Assembly (NCBI GenBank): GCA_028290945.1 | Contig: JAQGIV010000080.1 | Coordinates: forward strand, 1 to 45,613 | DNA: 45,613 nucleotides | From: Phenylobacterium sp. | GTDB taxonomy: Bacteria > Pseudomonadota > Alphaproteobacteria > Caulobacterales > Caulobacteraceae | Direction: 5' to 3' | Shown here: piece by piece, positions 8,887 to 18,824 of the stretch | Position numbering within the stretch: the first letter of the stretch is position 1 | How the letters are laid out: every line of letters begins with the position of its first letter | Position numbers and translations under genes: made by a program | The notes under the pieces: generated by a model | Seen by the model: the letters and a program-made list of their open reading frames with translations, nothing else | Databases searched by the model: none | Told to the model about the DNA's origin: nothing

Positions 8887-10061
8887 TGGACGCTGTCCTG
8901 CTCAACGGCCGGGTGCTGACCGATGCAGGCCTCGAGGAGGGTCTGGCGGTGCGGCTGAGCGGCGGGCGGATCGCCGCCGTGGGGCCCGCCGCCGAGATCG
9001 CCGACGACGCCCAGCCGCGCGACCTGGCCGGCGGCCTGCTGCTGCCGGGGTTCATCGACCTGCAGGTCAACGGCGGCGGCGGCGTGCTGTTCAACGACGC
9101 GCCGTCCGCCGACAGCATCGCCGCCATCGGCGAGGCGCACCGGCGGTTCGGCACCACCGGCTTCATGCCCACCCTGATCAGCGACGAGCTTTCGGTGGTG
9201 GAGACCGCCATGGCCGCCGCCCGCGAGGCGATCGCCCGCGGCGTCCCGGGCGTGCTCGGCGCGCACATCGAGGGGCCGTTCCTCAGCCCCCGCCGCAAGG
9301 GCATCCACGAGCTCAGCAAGCTGCGGCCCATGGACGAGGCGGCCTTCCGCATCCTCACCTCGCTGGGGGCCGGCAAGACGCTGGTCACCCTGGCCCCCGA
9401 AACCACCAATCCGCAGATGATCGCCCGCCTGGCCAAGGCCGGCCTCGTGGTCTCCGCCGGCCACTCCAACGCCTCCTACGCCACGATCCGCGCCGCGCTG
9501 GATCACGGCCTGACCGGCTTCACCCACCTGTTCAACGCCATGGCCCCCCTGACCAGCCGCGAGCCGGGCGTGGTGGGCGCGGCGCTGGAGGACATCGACA
9601 GCTGGTGCAGCCTGATCGTCGACGGCCGCCATGTGGATCCGGTGGTGCTGAAGATCGCGCTGCGCTGCCGCCCGTGGAACCGCTTCATCCTGGTCACCGA
9701 CGCCATGCCCTCGGTGGGTGCGGCCAGCAAATCCTTCGTCCTGCAGGGCAAGACCATCACCGTGAAGGGCGGCGTCTGCGTCGACGAGCACGGCACGCTG
9801 GCCGGCTCCGACCTCGACATGGCCAGCGCCGTGCGCAACGCCGTGCGGATGCTGGGCCTCGACCTGGCCGAAGCCGCGCGCATGGCCAGCCGCTACCCGG
9901 CGGAGTTCCTGGGCCTCGGCGACGAGCTCGGCCGCATCGCGCCGGGATATCGCGCCGACCTGGTGCTGGTGGACGACGACGTGCAGGTGCTGGACACCTG
10001 GATCGCCGGCCGCGACAGCGCCGCCGACGCCGGCCAGGCGGGGCGCATCCGGCATGGCTAG
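8886..10061 (+). CDS. nagA: N-acetylglucosamine-6-phosphate deacetylase
   Basis: This 391-residue amidohydrolase removes acetate from GlcNAc-6-P, giving glucosamine-6-P for the upstream deaminase. Family landmarks are LLLPGFIDLQVNGGGGVLF near the N terminus, then GAHIEGPFLSPRRKGIHE with the metal-binding glutamate, SAGHSNASY, GFTHLFNAMAPL, LVTDAMPSVG with the catalytic aspartate, and LAGSDLDM. It starts on the base where the deaminase stop ends (TGATG) and its stop overlaps the hexosaminidase start by 8 nt, indicating translational coupling within the GlcNAc operon. Confidence 0.96.
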   Translation: MDAVLLNGRVLTDAGLEEGLAVRLSGGRIAAVGPAAEIADDAQPRDLAGGLLLPGFIDLQVNGGGGVLFNDAPSADSIAAIGEAHRRFGTTGFMPTLISDELSVVETAMAAAREAIARGVPGVLGAHIEGPFLSPRRKGIHELSKLRPMDEAAFRILTSLGAGKTLVTLAPETTNPQMIARLAKAGLVVSAGHSNASYATIRAALDHGLTGFTHLFNAMAPLTSREPGVVGAALEDIDSWCSLIVDGRHVDPVVLKIALRCRPWNRFILVTDAMPSVGAASKSFVLQGKTITVKGGVCVDEHGTLAGSDLDMASAVRNAVRMLGLDLAEAARMASRYPAEFLGLGDELGRIAPGYRADLVLVDDDVQVLDTWIAGRDSAADAGQAGRIRHG

Positions 10062-12111
10062 GCCGGGCGGCGTCATCGGCTTGGCGGTGGGGCTCTGGCT
10101 GGGCCTCGCGGGCGTGTCCGCCGCGCAGACCGTAAATGTCATCCCCGAGCCGCTCTCAGCCGAACGCCTGACCGGCGCCGGCCTGCGGATCGCCGACGGC
10201 GTGCCGATCGTCGCGCCGCGCGGCGACGCCGGCGCCCTGGCCGCCGCCCGCTACCTGAGCGCCCTGCTGCAGCGGACCCGGGGCCTGACCCTGCCGGTGC
10301 AGGCCGATGCGCCGGCGACCGGGCCCGCCATCCGCATCGCCCGCGCCGCCGCGCCGGCCGGCGAGGGTTACGCCCTGGCGGTCGCCGGCGGCCACGCCGA
10401 CATCACCGCCGCCGACGACGCGGGCCTGTTCTACGGCGCGGTCACGCTCTGGCAGCTGATCACCGCCGACGGCGCTCGCGGGCCGGCCGAGATCGCCGCC
10501 GTGAGGATCGCCGACGCCCCCCGCTTCGCCTGGCGCGGGCTGATGATCGACTCGGCCCGCCACTTCCAGTCGCCGGCCGAGATCGAGCGGATCATCGACG
10601 CCATGGCGGCCCACAAGCTCAACGTGCTGCACTGGCACCTCACCGACGACCAGGGGTGGCGGCTGCAGATCAAGAAGTATCCGCGGCTGACCGGCGTCGG
10701 CGCCTGGCGCAGGCCGCCGGCCGGGTCGCCCGACGGGACCGCGCGCTACGGCGGCGTCTACAGCCAGGCCGAGGTCCGCCGGATCGTCGCCTATGCCGCG
10801 GCCCGCCACGTGACCATCGTGCCGGAGATCGAGATGCCGGGGCATGCGGTCTCCGCCCTGCTCGCCTATCCGCAGTTCGGCGCGGGCGCGAAACCGCCCG
10901 CCGCGGCCCAGACCCAATGGGGCGGGTTCCCCTACGTCTACAGCCCCAGCGACCGGACCTTCGGCTTCCTCGAGGACGTGCTGACCGAGGTCATGGCCCT
11001 GTTCCCCGGCCGCTTTGTCCACGTGGGCGGCGACGAGGTGGCCCGCGAGCGCTGGAACGCCTCGCCCGAGGCGCAGGCCCGGCTGCGCGCGCTGGGCGTC
11101 ACGGACCCCGCCGCCCTGCAGGCCGACTTCACCAAGCGCATCGCCGGCTTTCTCGAGGCGCATGGCCGCCGCCTGGTGGGCTGGGACGAGATCCTCGGCG
11201 GCGAGCTGCCCGGCGACGCCGTGGTCACCTCCTGGCATGGGGTGGACGGCGCCCTGGCCGCCGCCGCCAAGGGCCATGACGCCGTGCTGGCGCCGGCCCC
11301 GGTGATGTACTTCGACAACTGGCAGGCGCAGGCGGCCGACGCCCCGCCCGGCCGCGGCTTCCTGGTCAGGCTGCAGGACGTCTATGCCTTCGAACCGGCG
11401 CCCGCGACCCTCGCCCCGGCCGTCGCCGCCCACATCCTGGGCCTGCAGGGCAACGTCTGGACCGAGCACGTGCGCACCGAGGCGCAGCTCGAGGCCATGG
11501 CCTTCCCGCGCATCCTGGCGGTGGCCGAGACCGGCTGGAGTGCGCCAAACCGCAAGGATTGGACCGGCTTCCTCAACCGGCTGCCCGCCGACGTCGGTCG
11601 CCTCGACGCGCTCGGCATCCGCGCGGACCGCAGCGCGCTCGCCGCGCCCCGCCCGCTGCCCGCCGCGAGCCGCGCCAGCCAGGAGCTGCGGCTCTGCAAC
11701 GACAAGCTGGCCCTCAACCTGGAAGGTGCGGGGCCGGCGCATCGGACCTATCTGATCAACCCGCAGGACCCCTGCTGGATCTGGGCCGGCGCCGATCTGG
11801 AGGGGGTGCGCCGGGTCACCGTCGACTTCGCGCGCCTGCCGTTCAACTTCGGCCTCGACGCGGCGCACAACACCGTCCTGCTGCATCCGCCGCGCACGCC
11901 CAGCGGCGAGATCGAGGTGCGCCAGGACAGCTGCACGGCCGATCCGATCGCGGTGGCGGCCCTGCCCCCCGGCGGGCCGGGTGGCCGCGGCGCGGTCACC
12001 CTGAAGCTGCCGCCGCGCAGCGGCCGGCACGACCTCTGCTTCACCTTCACCGGCCGCAGCTTCGATCCCACGCCGGCCCTCGGCCAGGTGCGGCTGGAGA
12101 CCGCGCCGTGA
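10054..12111 (+). CDS. Secreted beta-N-acetylhexosaminidase, GH20
   Basis: This 685-residue glycoside hydrolase family 20 enzyme should release GlcNAc from chito-oligosaccharides. It has an N-terminal signal peptide (VIGLAVGLWLGLAGVSAAQ), a GH20b-like N-terminal domain (about 25-155), and a catalytic TIM barrel (about 158-510). The barrel shows WRGLMIDSARHF, NVLHWHLTDDQGWRLQI, PEIEMPGHA and FVHVGGDEV, in which Asp327-Glu328 is the catalytic pair. A C-terminal region (about 545-685, ending HDLCFTFTGRSFDPTPALG) looks like a carbohydrate-binding beta-sandwich. Context places it downstream of the TonB receptor's action in the periplasm, although extracellular location is possible. It overlaps nagA by 8 nt and the PTS fusion gene by 4 nt. 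Confidence 0.95.
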   Translation: MARPGGVIGLAVGLWLGLAGVSAAQTVNVIPEPLSAERLTGAGLRIADGVPIVAPRGDAGALAAARYLSALLQRTRGLTLPVQADAPATGPAIRIARAAAPAGEGYALAVAGGHADITAADDAGLFYGAVTLWQLITADGARGPAEIAAVRIADAPRFAWRGLMIDSARHFQSPAEIERIIDAMAAHKLNVLHWHLTDDQGWRLQIKKYPRLTGVGAWRRPPAGSPDGTARYGGVYSQAEVRRIVAYAAARHVTIVPEIEMPGHAVSALLAYPQFGAGAKPPAAAQTQWGGFPYVYSPSDRTFGFLEDVLTEVMALFPGRFVHVGGDEVARERWNASPEAQARLRALGVTDPAALQADFTKRIAGFLEAHGRRLVGWDEILGGELPGDAVVTSWHGVDGALAAAAKGHDAVLAPAPVMYFDNWQAQAADAPPGRGFLVRLQDVYAFEPAPATLAPAVAAHILGLQGNVWTEHVRTEAQLEAMAFPRILAVAETGWSAPNRKDWTGFLNRLPADVGRLDALGIRADRSALAAPRPLPAASRASQELRLCNDKLALNLEGAGPAHRTYLINPQDPCWIWAGADLEGVRRVTVDFARLPFNFGLDAAHNTVLLHPPRTPSGEIEVRQDSCTADPIAVAALPPGGPGGRGAVTLKLPPRSGRHDLCFTFTGRSFDPTPALGQVRLETAP

Positions 12112-14609
12112 GCGGGCTGGTCCTCACCTCGCCGCTGGCCGGTTGGGCCGCACCGCTCGAAGAGACGCCCGATCCCGTCTTTGCCGAGAAGATGATGGGC
12201 GAGGGCCTGGCCATCGACCCGACCGGGGAGGCGCTGTTCGCGCCCTGCGCCGGCGTGGTGATCAAGGTCCACGCGGCGCGCCACGCCGTGACGCTCAGGG
12301 CCGACAACGGCGCCGAGATCCTGCTGCATGTGGGCCTGGAGACCGTGGCCCTGGGCGGCGAAGGCTTCGAGGCGCATGTGGGCGACGGGCAAAGGGTGGC
12401 GACCGGCGACCGGCTGGTCAGCTTCGACCTCGACCTCCTGGCCGGCCGCGCGGAGAGCCTGATCAGCCCGGTGCTGGTCACCAACCCCGAGGCCTTCCAG
12501 GTGCGCGTGCTGCGCACCGGCTGCGAGGTGGCGGTGGGCGACCCGATCCTGCAGCTGGTCGCCACGGACGCCGGCCAGGCCGCCCATTCCGCCGGCGGGG
12601 CGTCCGCCTCGCGCCGGGTCCGCGTCACCCATCCGCACGGCCTGCACGCCCGCCCCGCCGCCCAGATCGCGGTGGAGGCCAAGCGCGCGGCGGGCGAGGT
12701 CGAGCTGGTGCTGGGCGAGGCCCGCGCCAATGCCCGCAGTCCGGTGGCGATCATGACCCTGGGCGTCGGCGCCGGCGACGAGATCGCCATCCACGCCACC
12801 GGCCCGGGCGCCGAGCAGGTGGTGGCCGCCATCGTCGCCGCGGTCGAGCGCATCAACGCCGCCCCGGCGCCGGCGGCCGAGGTCGCCGTCGCGGCGGCGC
12901 CCGCCGACCCATCGGACGGCATGATCGGCGGCGTGCGCGGCTCCCCCGGCCTGGCCATCGGCCCCGCCTGGCGGCGGGCCGTCCAGGCCGCGCCGGTCTC
13001 CGAGTCGGCGGCCGGCTTCGCCGAAGAGGCCGCCGCCCTCGACGCCGCCCTAGCCGCCGCCGCAACGGCTCTCCAGGCGCGGCGTGGCCGGCTGGCCGGC
13101 GACGCGCGCGCCATTGTCGAAGCCCATCTCGCCCTGCTGGAGGACCCGGACCTGCGGACCGCCGCCGGGGATCGGCTGGCGCGGGGCGCCAGCGCCGGCG
13201 TCGCCTGGCGCGACGCCATCGGAGCCGGCGTGGACGCGCTGCAGCGCTCCGGCGACGCGCGGCTCGCCGAGCGGGCGCTGGACCTGCGCGACCTCGAACA
13301 GCGGGTGCTCTGGCGCCTGGCCGGGCGCGAGCCCGAGCGCGCCGCCCCGCCGCCGGGCGCCATCCTGATCGCCGAGGACCTGCTGCCCAGCGACCTCGCC
13401 GGGCTCGAAGGCCTCGCCGGCCTCTGCACGGCGGGCGGCGGACCCACCTCGCACGTGGCGGTGCTGGCCGCGGCCATGGACATCCCGGCCCTGGTGGCCG
13501 CCGGCCCCGCCGTGCTCGGCGTGGCGGATGGACAGACCGTGATCCTCGACGCCGACGCCGGCCGGCTCGATCCCGCGCCCGACGCCGCCCGCCTGCAGGC
13601 CGCGCGCGCCGAGCTGGCCGCCCGCAAGGCCGCCGACCTCCAAGCCCTGGCGACCGCCGCCGAACCCTGCCTTACCGCCGACGGCCTGCGCATCGAGGTG
13701 TTGGCCAATGTCGGCGCCGTGGCCGACGCACGCCTGGCGGCGCGCAACGGCGCGGAGGGCTGCGGCCTGCTGCGCACCGAGTTCCTGTTCCTCGATCGCG
13801 ACACCCCGCCCTCGGAAACCGAGCAGGCGGCCCGCTACCGCGAGATCGCCGGGGCGCTCGCCGGCCCCATCGTCATCCGCACCCTGGATATCGGCGGCGA
13901 CAAGCCCGCGCCCTATCTGGCCCTGCCCGCCGAGGAGAACCCGGCGCTCGGCCTGCGCGGCGTGCGGGTCAGCCTGCGCCGGCCGGACCTGCTGGCGACG
14001 CAGCTGCGCGCCATCCTGCAGGCGGCGCCGGCCGGCCGCTGCCGGATCATGGTCCCGATGGTCGCCAGCCTTTCAGAGCTGCAGGCCGTGCGCCGCAGCC
14101 TCGCCGGGGAAGCCGCGGCCCTGGGCTGCGAGGTCCCGCCGCTCGGCGTGATGATCGAGACCCCGGCGGCGGCGGCCACCGCCGACCTGATCGCCGCGGC
14201 GGCCGACTTCCTGTCCATCGGCACCAACGACCTGGCGCAGTACACCCTGGCCATGGACCGCGGCCACCCGGCGCTGGCCGCCGAGGTCGACGCCCTGCAT
14301 CCCGCCGTCCTGCGGCTGATCCGCATGACCGTGGCCGGGGCGGCGGCGCACGGGCGGCCGGTCAGCGTCTGCGGCGGCCTGGCCTCCGACGCCATCGCCG
14401 CCCCGATCCTCATCGGCCTGGGCGTCACCACGCTGTCCGTGGCGCCGGCCCGCATCCCGGCCATCAAGGCGCTGATCCGCGGCCTTGACGCCTCAGCCTG
14501 CCGCGAGCTCGCCGCCCGGGCCTGCGACGTCGCCAGCGCCGCCGAGGTGCGCGCGTTGGCGCTGCAGCCCAAGCCCCGGCGCCGCGCCGTCAAGGGAGCC
14601 TCCGCATGA
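12108..14609 (+). CDS. nagF: PTS multiphosphoryl protein EIIA-HPr-EI
   Basis: This 833-residue soluble fusion carries the phosphoryl relay from phosphoenolpyruvate to the GlcNAc permease. Domains in order are: EIIA-Glc type (about 1-150; EILLHVGLETVALGG with phosphorylatable His74); HPr (about 165-250; HPHGLHARPAAQI with His180); and enzyme I (about 270-830). Enzyme I shows GGPTSHVAVLAAAMDIPALV with His449, PEP-binding GLLRTEFLFLDRD, GTNDLAQYTLAMDRGH and the catalytic-cysteine region VSVCGG with Cys755. All catalytic residues are present, so the relay should work. The GTG start overlaps the hexosaminidase stop (GTGA). The next gene, the EIICB permease, overlaps by 4 nt. Confidence 0.95.
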   Translation: MSGLVLTSPLAGWAAPLEETPDPVFAEKMMGEGLAIDPTGEALFAPCAGVVIKVHAARHAVTLRADNGAEILLHVGLETVALGGEGFEAHVGDGQRVATGDRLVSFDLDLLAGRAESLISPVLVTNPEAFQVRVLRTGCEVAVGDPILQLVATDAGQAAHSAGGASASRRVRVTHPHGLHARPAAQIAVEAKRAAGEVELVLGEARANARSPVAIMTLGVGAGDEIAIHATGPGAEQVVAAIVAAVERINAAPAPAAEVAVAAAPADPSDGMIGGVRGSPGLAIGPAWRRAVQAAPVSESAAGFAEEAAALDAALAAAATALQARRGRLAGDARAIVEAHLALLEDPDLRTAAGDRLARGASAGVAWRDAIGAGVDALQRSGDARLAERALDLRDLEQRVLWRLAGREPERAAPPPGAILIAEDLLPSDLAGLEGLAGLCTAGGGPTSHVAVLAAAMDIPALVAAGPAVLGVADGQTVILDADAGRLDPAPDAARLQAARAELAARKAADLQALATAAEPCLTADGLRIEVLANVGAVADARLAARNGAEGCGLLRTEFLFLDRDTPPSETEQAARYREIAGALAGPIVIRTLDIGGDKPAPYLALPAEENPALGLRGVRVSLRRPDLLATQLRAILQAAPAGRCRIMVPMVASLSELQAVRRSLAGEAAALGCEVPPLGVMIETPAAAATADLIAAAADFLSIGTNDLAQYTLAMDRGHPALAAEVDALHPAVLRLIRMTVAGAAAHGRPVSVCGGLASDAIAAPILIGLGVTTLSVAPARIPAIKALIRGLDASACRELAARACDVASAAEVRALALQPKPRRRAVKGASA

Positions 14610-16366
14610 TCCGCCTTCCCCGGCTGCCGCTGGACGCCCTGCAGCCGCTCGGCCGCGCCCTGATGCTGCCCATCGCCGTGCTGCCGGCCGCCAGCCTGAT
14701 GCTGCGCCTGGGCCAGCCGGACCTCGCCTTCCTGCCGGGCCTCGATATCGCCGGGCCGCTGCTGGGCGCGGCGGGCGCCGCCATCTTCTCCAACCTCGGC
14801 ATGCTGTTCGCCATCGGCGTCGCCGTCGGCCTGGCGCGCGGCGGCGACGGGGCGGCGGGGCTGGCCGGCGCGGTCTGCTTCCTGGTGGCGACCCAGGGCG
14901 CCCAGGCGCTGATCCATGCGCCCGCCGACGCGGTGGCCGGCTTCTCCGGCAAGGCCAAGGATCTCGCCGAGGCCGCCTTCAAGGCCGCGGCGCTGGCCAA
15001 GCTCGGCGTGCCGATCGGCATCCTCTCCGGCCTGATCGGCGGCGGCGCCTTCAACCGCTTCGGGGCGATCAAGCTGCCGGACTACCTGGCCTTCTTCGGC
15101 GGGCGCCGCTTCGCGCCCATCGTCAGCGGGTTCGCGGGCCTGGCCATCGCGCTGGTCTTCGGCCTCGGCTGGACCAGCGTGAACGCCGGCATGGACAGCT
15201 TCAGCCGCGCCATCCTCACCGCCGGGCCGGCCGGCCTGTTCCTCTACGGCGTGCTCAACCGCCTGCTGATCGTCACCGGCCTGCACCACATCCTCAACAA
15301 CATCGCCTGGTTCATCCTGGGCGACTTCCACGGCGCCACCGGCGACCTGAAGCGGTTCTTCGCCGGCGATCCCACGGCCGGCGCCTTCATGTCCGGCTTC
15401 TTCCCGGTGATGATGTTCGGCCTGCCGGCCGCCTGCCTGGCCATGTACCACGCGGCCCGCCCGGAGCGGCGCAAGGCGGTGGGCGGCATGCTGTTGTCGC
15501 TGGCGCTCACCGCCCTGCTGACCGGCGTCACCGAACCCATCGAGTTCAGCTTCATGTTCCTGGCGCCGGCGCTCTACGCCCTGCACGCGGTGCTGACCGG
15601 GATCTCCATGGTGGTCATGGACGCCCTGCACATCCGCCTGGGGTTCGGCTTCTCCGCGGGCCTGTTCGACTACCTGCTGAACTTCCAGAAGGCCCAGCGG
15701 CCGCTGCTGCTGCTGCCGGTCGGGGCCGTCTATTTCGCGGTCTATTACGGCCTCTTCCGGGTGGTGATCGCGCGCTTCAACCTGCCGACCCCGGGCCGCG
15801 AGACCGAGCCGGTCGAGGCCGCGCCCGCGGGACGCTCCGCGCCGCGCGCCGAAGGCTTCATCGCCGCTCTGGGCGGGGCGGACAACCTCGCCGCCGTGGA
15901 GGCCTGCACCACCCGCCTGCGCCTGAAGATCGCCGATCAAGCCCGCATCGACGAGCCGGCGCTCAGGGCGCTGGGCGCGCGCGGCCTCGTCCGCCCCTCG
16001 CCCAAGGACCTGCAGGTGGTGCTGGGCCCGCAGGCCGACGACGTGGCGCGCGAGATCCGCGAGGCGCTGGCGCAGCCCCGGCCGGCGCCGACGACGCGCC
16101 AGGCGAGGCCCGCATCGCCCGACCCCACCGCCCTGCTCGCCGCGCTCGGCGGCGCGGGCAATGTCCTGGAGCTGGCCGACGCGGCCGGCCGCCTGCGGGT
16201 ACAGCTGCGCGACCCGGCCCTGGCCGACGAGGGGCGCCTGAAGGCCCTGGGCGTCCGCGCCCTGGCCCGTCCGGCGAGCGGCGGCCTGCAGCTGATCTTC
16301 GCGCCGGGCGCAGAGCTGCTCGCCCCGGTGCTCCGCGGGCTCGCTGCGGCCTCTGGCGCCGTCTAA
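14606..16366 (+). CDS. nagE: GlcNAc-specific PTS permease EIICB with a degenerate second IIB domain
   Basis: This 586-residue inner-membrane protein imports GlcNAc and phosphorylates it. The EIIC part (about 1-395) is polytopic, with motifs LMLPIAVLPAASLMLRLG, GLHHILNNIAWFILG and TGVTEPIEFSFMFLAP, typical of the glucose/GlcNAc family. A IIB domain (about 416-490) has the phosphocysteine Cys434 in EACTTRLRLKI. A second IIB-like domain (about 508-580, LLAALGGAGNVLELADAAGR) has Ala526 where the cysteine should be, so it cannot carry phosphate. EIIA, HPr and EI are supplied by the preceding gene. Start ATG overlaps that gene's stop (ATGA). It is the last gene of the operon and converges with a membrane-protein gene, overlapping its end by 4 nt. 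Confidence 0.94.
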   Translation: MIRLPRLPLDALQPLGRALMLPIAVLPAASLMLRLGQPDLAFLPGLDIAGPLLGAAGAAIFSNLGMLFAIGVAVGLARGGDGAAGLAGAVCFLVATQGAQALIHAPADAVAGFSGKAKDLAEAAFKAAALAKLGVPIGILSGLIGGGAFNRFGAIKLPDYLAFFGGRRFAPIVSGFAGLAIALVFGLGWTSVNAGMDSFSRAILTAGPAGLFLYGVLNRLLIVTGLHHILNNIAWFILGDFHGATGDLKRFFAGDPTAGAFMSGFFPVMMFGLPAACLAMYHAARPERRKAVGGMLLSLALTALLTGVTEPIEFSFMFLAPALYALHAVLTGISMVVMDALHIRLGFGFSAGLFDYLLNFQKAQRPLLLLPVGAVYFAVYYGLFRVVIARFNLPTPGRETEPVEAAPAGRSAPRAEGFIAALGGADNLAAVEACTTRLRLKIADQARIDEPALRALGARGLVRPSPKDLQVVLGPQADDVAREIREALAQPRPAPTTRQARPASPDPTALLAALGGAGNVLELADAAGRLRVQLRDPALADEGRLKALGVRALARPASGGLQLIFAPGAELLAPVLRGLAAASGAV

Positions 16367-16746
16367 GCGATCAACCGGGCGAGCCTTGCGAGCGTGTGCA
16401 TCACCGGCGCCGGGATGCGCGCCACCAGCGGGGCCAGCGGCGGCCCGATATAGGGCATGGCGAAGGCCAGCATCGCGCCGGCCGCGACCAGGTAGCTGAA
16501 ATAGCCCATCGGCAGGAAGCTGAACGCGTCGCGGCCCGGGGCGACCTGGGCGCGGTGATGCGAGATCACCCACAGCGTCGCGGCCCCCAGCGCCAGGACG
16601 GCCCCGACCGTGCGCCAGGCGGCCGCCGCGGCCTTGGCCGGATCGGGCTGGTAGTAGCCGGCGAAGATCAGCAGGCCGATCATCACGAAGATCCAGGCGA
16701 ACGGCACGATGAGGACCAGCAGTCCCCAGCCGCGGTAGTGGGCCAT
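16363..16746 (-). CDS. Small hypothetical membrane protein
   Basis: This 127-residue protein of unknown function has three or four predicted membrane segments: LLVLIVPFAWIFVMIGLLIF, AVLALGAATLWVIS, YFSYLVAAGAMLAFAMPYIG, and a short amphipathic C terminus PAPVMHTLARLARLIA. Its pattern (short cytosolic loops, a YYQPD loop) resembles small uncharacterised inner-membrane proteins of Caulobacterales. It lies alone on the minus strand; its stop overlaps the stop of nagE. Upstream of it the 63-nt gap to upp shows no clear terminator. Confidence 0.7.
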   Translation of the reverse strand: MAHYRGWGLLVLIVPFAWIFVMIGLLIFAGYYQPDPAKAAAAAWRTVGAVLALGAATLWVISHHRAQVAPGRDAFSFLPMGYFSYLVAAGAMLAFAMPYIGPPLAPLVARIPAPVMHTLARLARLIA

Positions 16747-16809
16747 GCGGCGTCCCCCAGGCGCAGGGCCGAGCCTAGCAGCGACGGCGCCGGAACGGCA
16801 GAGCTTTGC

Positions 16810-17439
16810 CTAGCGCGTGCCGTACATCCGGTCGCCGGCGTCGCCCAGGCCGGGCAGGATATAGCCGTGGTCGTTGAGGTGGTCGTCGATGGCCGCGGTC
16901 CAGACCTTCACGTCGGGATGGTGGCCCTGGAAGTTGGAGAGGCCCTCCGGCGCGCACAGCAGGCAGGCCATGCGGATGTTCTTCGCGCCGGCCTCCTTCA
17001 ACCGGTCGACCGCGGCGATGGCGGTGTTGCCGGTGGCCAGCATCGGGTCGACGACGATCACCGTGCGTTCGGCGAGGTTGTCGGGCGCCTTGAAGTAGTA
17101 CTCCACGCAGGCCAGGGTCGCCGGGTCGCGATAGAGGCCGACGTGGGCGATGCGGGCGGCCGGCACCAGCTCCAGCATCCCCTCCAGCATGCCCATGCCG
17201 GAGCGCAGGATGGCGGCGAATACCAGCTTCTTGCCGGCGATGGTGGGCGCCGACATGGCGGTCAGCGGCGTCTCGATCTGCACGGTCTCCAGCGGCAGGT
17301 CGCGGGTGACCTCGTAGCAGACCAGGCTGCCGATCTCCTTGAGCAGCTGGCGGAAGCTCTTGGTGGAGGTGTCCTTCTTCCGCATCAGGGTCAGCTTGTG
17401 CTGCACCAGCGGATGGTCGACGACGGTGACGCCCCTCAT
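16810..17439 (-). CDS. upp: Uracil phosphoribosyltransferase
   Basis: This 209-residue enzyme makes UMP from uracil and PRPP. Family features are [20 protein letters not shown] at the N terminus, the IETPLTAM and [11 protein letters not shown] segments, the PRPP-binding motif [21 protein letters not shown], and the C-terminal [18 protein letters not shown]. It is the last gene of the URC1-URC4-upp operon, 11 nt after URC4, with GGGGAAT just before its ATG. In this context it probably feeds UMP into uracil catabolism as well as, or instead of, salvage. Confidence 0.97.
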   Translation of the reverse strand: MRGVTVVDHPLVQHKLTLMRKKDTSTKSFRQLLKEIGSLVCYEVTRDLPLETVQIETPLTAMSAPTIAGKKLVFAAILRSGMGMLEGMLELVPAARIAHVGLYRDPATLACVEYYFKAPDNLAERTVIVVDPMLATGNTAIAAVDRLKEAGAKNIRMACLLCAPEGLSNFQGHHPDVKVWTAAIDDHLNDHGYILPGLGDAGDRMYGTR

Positions 17440-17450
17440 CTCATTCCCCT

Positions 17451-18644
<1,194 letters not shown>

Positions 18645-18657
18645 CTTATTTTTGATC

Positions 18658-18796
18658 GTCATCCCCGGGCTTGTCCCGGGGACCCAGATCCGCCGACCGC
18701 TCCGGAATACCCCCAGCGCCCGTGCTTCTGGGTGGCCCCCCGGGTCGTGTCGCGACGCGACCCGCCCGAGGGCAGGCTTCCAAGCTCGGCCATGAC
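18658..18796. repeat. Palindromic REP-like intergenic element, 139 bp
   Basis: The segment between URC1 and URC4 is bounded by GTCAT (18658-18662) and its complement ATGAC (18792-18796). It starts with the CCCCGGGCTTGTCCCGGGG palindrome (18663-18681) and contains a second palindrome, CGGGTCG and CGACCCG around TGTCGCGACG (18741-18764). GACCCAG near the left end is mirrored by CTGGGT further right. Such GTCATCCCCGGGCTTGTC motifs recur in intergenic regions of Caulobacterales and Sphingomonadales. Copy number elsewhere cannot be judged from one window. Confidence 0.7.
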
Positions 18797-18824
18797 GGCC
18801 GATAGAATTGGGGCGTTCACCGCC

